This document shows positions 62,048 to 64,000 of a stretch of DNA of 64,000 nucleotides, piece by piece; within the stretch, counting starts at the first letter, position 1; each line of letters begins with the position of its first letter. This stretch comes from DASUFZ01 sp035541475 (GTDB lineage: Bacteria; Myxococcota_A; UBA9160; SMWR01): positions 1 through 64,000 of the forward strand of contig DATKND010000054.1 in assembly GCA_035541475.1 (NCBI GenBank), written 5' to 3'. A program made the position numbers and the translations under genes. The notes below the pieces were generated by a model. It was not told the DNA's origin. It made no database searches and worked only from the letters and a program-made list of their open reading frames with translations.

Positions 62048-62880
62048 CACTTCTTCTTCCACAGATCCGGATCGTTCCACGCGCGGTCGAGCGGCCGCAT
62101 GCCGCCGCCGTATGCCGTGAACTGCGTCATGCCGAGAAGCTCCATCGTCTGTCCGTACCCCAGGTCGTTGACCGCGGCGCGCTTGAACTCCTGGACGAAG
62201 GTCCGGCGCGTGTGGCGGAGCACCATCGGCGAGAAGCGCAGCAGATAGCGCGCGATCTCCCAGGCGCGATCCATCAGCGCCGCCCGCGGCAGCACCTCGT
62301 TCACCGCGCCCCACTCGTGCGCCATCTGCGCCGTGATCTTCTGTCCCATCAGCTGCGCATAGCGCCAGCGATTGCGGCCCAGCACCAGCGGCCAGATGTT
62401 CTGGATGCCGTCGCCGGGAGAGAGGTTCCGCGGGAAGTGCGCCATGTCCTGGAACCACGCGTCGTCGGAGGCGAGCACGATGTCGCACATCAGCGCCAGT
62501 TCGGAGTGGATGTTCGACGGCCCGTTCACCGCCGCGATCATGATGGCATCGATCTCCAGCAGATTGATGTGCCGGAGCCGCCCGTACCATCCCATCTCCT
62601 CCGCCCACTCGGGCGGACCCGCGAACGCTGGCCGATTGCTCTCGCGTCCCCACGTCGCGTTGAACGTGTCGCCGGTGCCGGTGTAGATGACGACGCGCAC
62701 GTCGCGATCGCCCGCGACGTCGTTGAAGAGATTCGCGATGTCGTGATGCGTGCGCTCGTCCCACACCGCGGGGCCGCCGTCGCGGTGCATGCGCATCAGC
62801 AGGATGCCATCGTCGGTCTTCTCGAGCGCGAAGTCGGGGTACCGGTCGCGGTACTCCTCGAAGCGGGTCAGGCGCGGCAC
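62047..62880 (-). CDS. Crotonase-superfamily hydrolase, 6-oxocamphor-hydrolase-like
   Basis: A 277-residue crotonase-fold protein. It differs from enoyl-CoA hydratases at the active site: GTGDTFNATWGRES in place of the usual oxyanion loop, then IAAVNGPSNIHSELALMCDIVLAS and FQDMAHFPRNLSPGDGIQNIWPLVLG. The FQD-x2-HFP...PGDG pattern is like 6-oxocamphor hydrolase, which cleaves cyclic beta-diketones by a retro-Claisen reaction. It could therefore be a ring-opening C-C hydrolase. An ordinary hydratase role cannot be excluded. Confidence 0.8.
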   Translation of the reverse strand: MPRLTRFEEYRDRYPDFALEKTDDGILLMRMHRDGGPAVWDERTHHDIANLFNDVAGDRDVRVVIYTGTGDTFNATWGRESNRPAFAGPPEWAEEMGWYGRLRHINLLEIDAIMIAAVNGPSNIHSELALMCDIVLASDDAWFQDMAHFPRNLSPGDGIQNIWPLVLGRNRWRYAQLMGQKITAQMAHEWGAVNEVLPRAALMDRAWEIARYLLRFSPMVLRHTRRTFVQEFKRAAVNDLGYGQTMELLGMTQFTAYGGGMRPLDRAWNDPDLWKKK

Positions 62881-62899
62881 GGGCGGGATCTCCTCGCGG

Positions 62900-63235
62900 T
62901 CACGGGCGCGGCTCGCGGATGCGGTCGATGCGTGCGGATCCGCAATCGACGACTTCCGGCTGTCGCCACACTTCCACCGCGTACGACACCATGAGCAACG
63001 AGTGCAGGAGCTGGAGCAGGCGCAGGGCGTCGGCCGGCAGGTCGTCGAGCGGGAAGCGTTCGCACCAGGCGATCGCCTCCTCGGCGCGCGGGAAGAAGGC
63101 GTCGTAGAAGGCCTGCAGCTCCGGCATCGGGCTCGCGAGGCGACGCGCCCAGCGCTCGGGCTCCGTCGCCAGACACCACGTGCGCGCCCACGGCTCGAGC
63201 GCCGCGAAGGCGGCCGGAAGGAGGGCGTCGCTCAT
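62900..63235 (-). CDS. Small hypothetical protein in the catabolic operon
   Basis: A 111-residue helical protein without a recognised domain. It contains AAFAALEPWARTWCLATEPERWARRLAS, FYDAFFPRAEEAIAWCERFPLDDL and LLQLLHSLLMVSYAVEVW. The ATG overlaps the Rieske oxygenase stop (ATGA). The size and place suggest an accessory factor to the oxygenase. Confidence 0.7.
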   Translation of the reverse strand: MSDALLPAAFAALEPWARTWCLATEPERWARRLASPMPELQAFYDAFFPRAEEAIAWCERFPLDDLPADALRLLQLLHSLLMVSYAVEVWRQPEVVDCGSARIDRIREPRP

Positions 63236-64000
63236 CGCGTCGCCTCCGCGGCGCGTTCGCGCCAGGCCTCGACCCAGTCGCCGACCGTCTTGTGGAAGTG
63301 GCGGACCAGGATCTCCTGGTCGCAGAGCGGGAACTCGGCGAACGCGCGCTGCTCGAGCCCCATCTGCGTGCCGTCGAGCGTGCCGCAGTCTCGCAGGCCG
63401 TACTCCTTGAACGTCAGCGCGGCGTACTCGTGCGCGAGCCGCTCGCGAGCCGTGCGCGCCGGCGCGAAGTGGAGATCGCCCTCGAAGACGTGCGTGTGGT
63501 GCGACGTCGGCCAGTAGCGATACGTGACGTACCAGCCGCGCTCGTAGATCAGCATCTCGAGATTCGGGAAGACCTGGAAGTTGTCGATGCCCCAGCGCGA
63601 CGTGCCCGACGGGTTGACACCGGCGAGCGGGCCGAGATCCGGCGCGTCCCATGGGCCCGTGTTCCCGCTGCGCGTCAGCGCCTCGGCCGGGTAGAGGTGC
63701 TCCTTCGGCCAGGTGTGCTTGTGCGTGCCGCTCGTCGACACCATGCGGTGAGGGCCGTCGATCTGGTAGTGCGCGGCCTCGAACGGGTACTCCGGGTTCC
63801 GCGCCTCCGGGGTCGGGCCGAGCTGGTGCGTGTGCAGCGGCGCGACGTGGTAGTACTCCTGGAAGGCGTCGACGAAGATCTTCCAGTTGCTCCCGTTCTC
63901 CGCGCGGAACGAGTAGCGCTCGGTCATCCGCTCGAAGGGATAGCCCTCGAGCGCGCCGACCATCGGCCCGAGGTAGTCGCGCAGGCTCCACTCCGGCTCG
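63232..64000 (-). CDS. Rieske-type ring-hydroxylating oxygenase alpha subunit (N-terminus beyond window)
   Basis: The last 256 or so residues of a large oxygenase subunit. They hold the mononuclear iron site NWKIFVDAFQEYYHVAPLHTHQL (two His, with the carboxylate further on), RWGIDNFQVFPNLEMLIYERGWYVTYRYWP and FKEYGLRDCGTLDGTQMGLE. The Rieske 2Fe-2S domain must lie past base 64000. It should hydroxylate the substrate at the head of this pathway. No reductase or ferredoxin is visible. Confidence 0.92.
   Translation of the reverse strand, partial: EPEWSLRDYLGPMVGALEGYPFERMTERYSFRAENGSNWKIFVDAFQEYYHVAPLHTHQLGPTPEARNPEYPFEAAHYQIDGPHRMVSTSGTHKHTWPKEHLYPAEALTRSGNTGPWDAPDLGPLAGVNPSGTSRWGIDNFQVFPNLEMLIYERGWYVTYRYWPTSHHTHVFEGDLHFAPARTARERLAHEYAALTFKEYGLRDCGTLDGTQMGLEQRAFAEFPLCDQEILVRHFHKTVGDWVEAWRERAAEATR

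Overview
This is a high-GC window, dense with genes, from an uncultured-type bacterium. Gene content points to the old Deltaproteobacteria, Myxococcota or Binatota side of the tree: an elongation factor G of the mitochondrial-like spdEFG1 type, an octahaem TPR lipoprotein, an ArsS-type radical SAM gene, and a long acyl-CoA/terpenoid-like catabolic operon. That placement is inference. Most genes sit in short operons, and many neighbours overlap by four bases (ATGA, GTGA or TTGA), so GTG and TTG starts are common.

Left part (about 1-18,800): an accessory, partly decayed region. It holds a CitE-like lyase, a chimeric ORF joining half an auxin-efflux-type permease to the C-terminal domain of acetolactate synthase, and pyruvate kinase. 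Two paralogous PAS-histidine-kinase modules follow in opposite orientation. Module 1 runs rightwards: kinase, single-domain receiver, sigma-54 activator, small lipoprotein, HAD hydrolase. Module 2 runs leftwards: FixJ-like regulator, alpha/beta hydrolase, kinase, broken lipoprotein paralogue, broken outer-membrane efflux gene. Each module has the same pair of palindromes (CTGTCC-N4-GGACAG, 25 bp centre to centre). Several genes between 9.1 and 16 kb carry frameshifts. A J-domain-like gene, a PIN-like toxin, a PEP-CTERM remnant and a tyrosine integrase complete the region. Next to the integrase is the 5' half of a tRNA-Ser(CGA) that stops being tRNA-like just after the anticodon loop. This suggests that the 1-18.8 kb stretch is one end of an integrated island.

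Middle part (18.8-55.9 kb): chromosomal-looking genes. In order: an octahaem cytochrome/TPR protein, infA, a hexapeptide acyltransferase, a formyltransferase, a QueG-like protein, fusA and a P-loop ATPase; a TerB-like gene; an ArsS, TVP38 and FAD-disulfide-oxidoreductase operon; a split MFE-2-like pair (SDR dehydrogenase and MaoC hydratase) followed by small DUF genes; an OpuC-type osmolyte ABC transporter with a glycosyltransferase; an S9 peptidase; heme A synthase; a monohaem cytochrome; SDRs; a PabC-like enzyme; citrate synthase; a tandem-thioredoxin-fold GST protein; a SulP transporter; a SUI1/YciH factor; a CoA-binding protein; two M16 proteases; and RmuC.

Right part (55.9-64 kb): a single leftward operon for activating and breaking down a ring-containing or branched acyl compound. 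In transcription order: Rieske oxygenase (cut by the window edge), a small unknown protein, a crotonase resembling 6-oxocamphor hydrolase, a zinc-ribbon/OB-fold DUF35 protein, an SCP2-type thiolase, two acyl-CoA ligases and a CaiB-type CoA transferase. A perfect 18-bp hairpin follows it.
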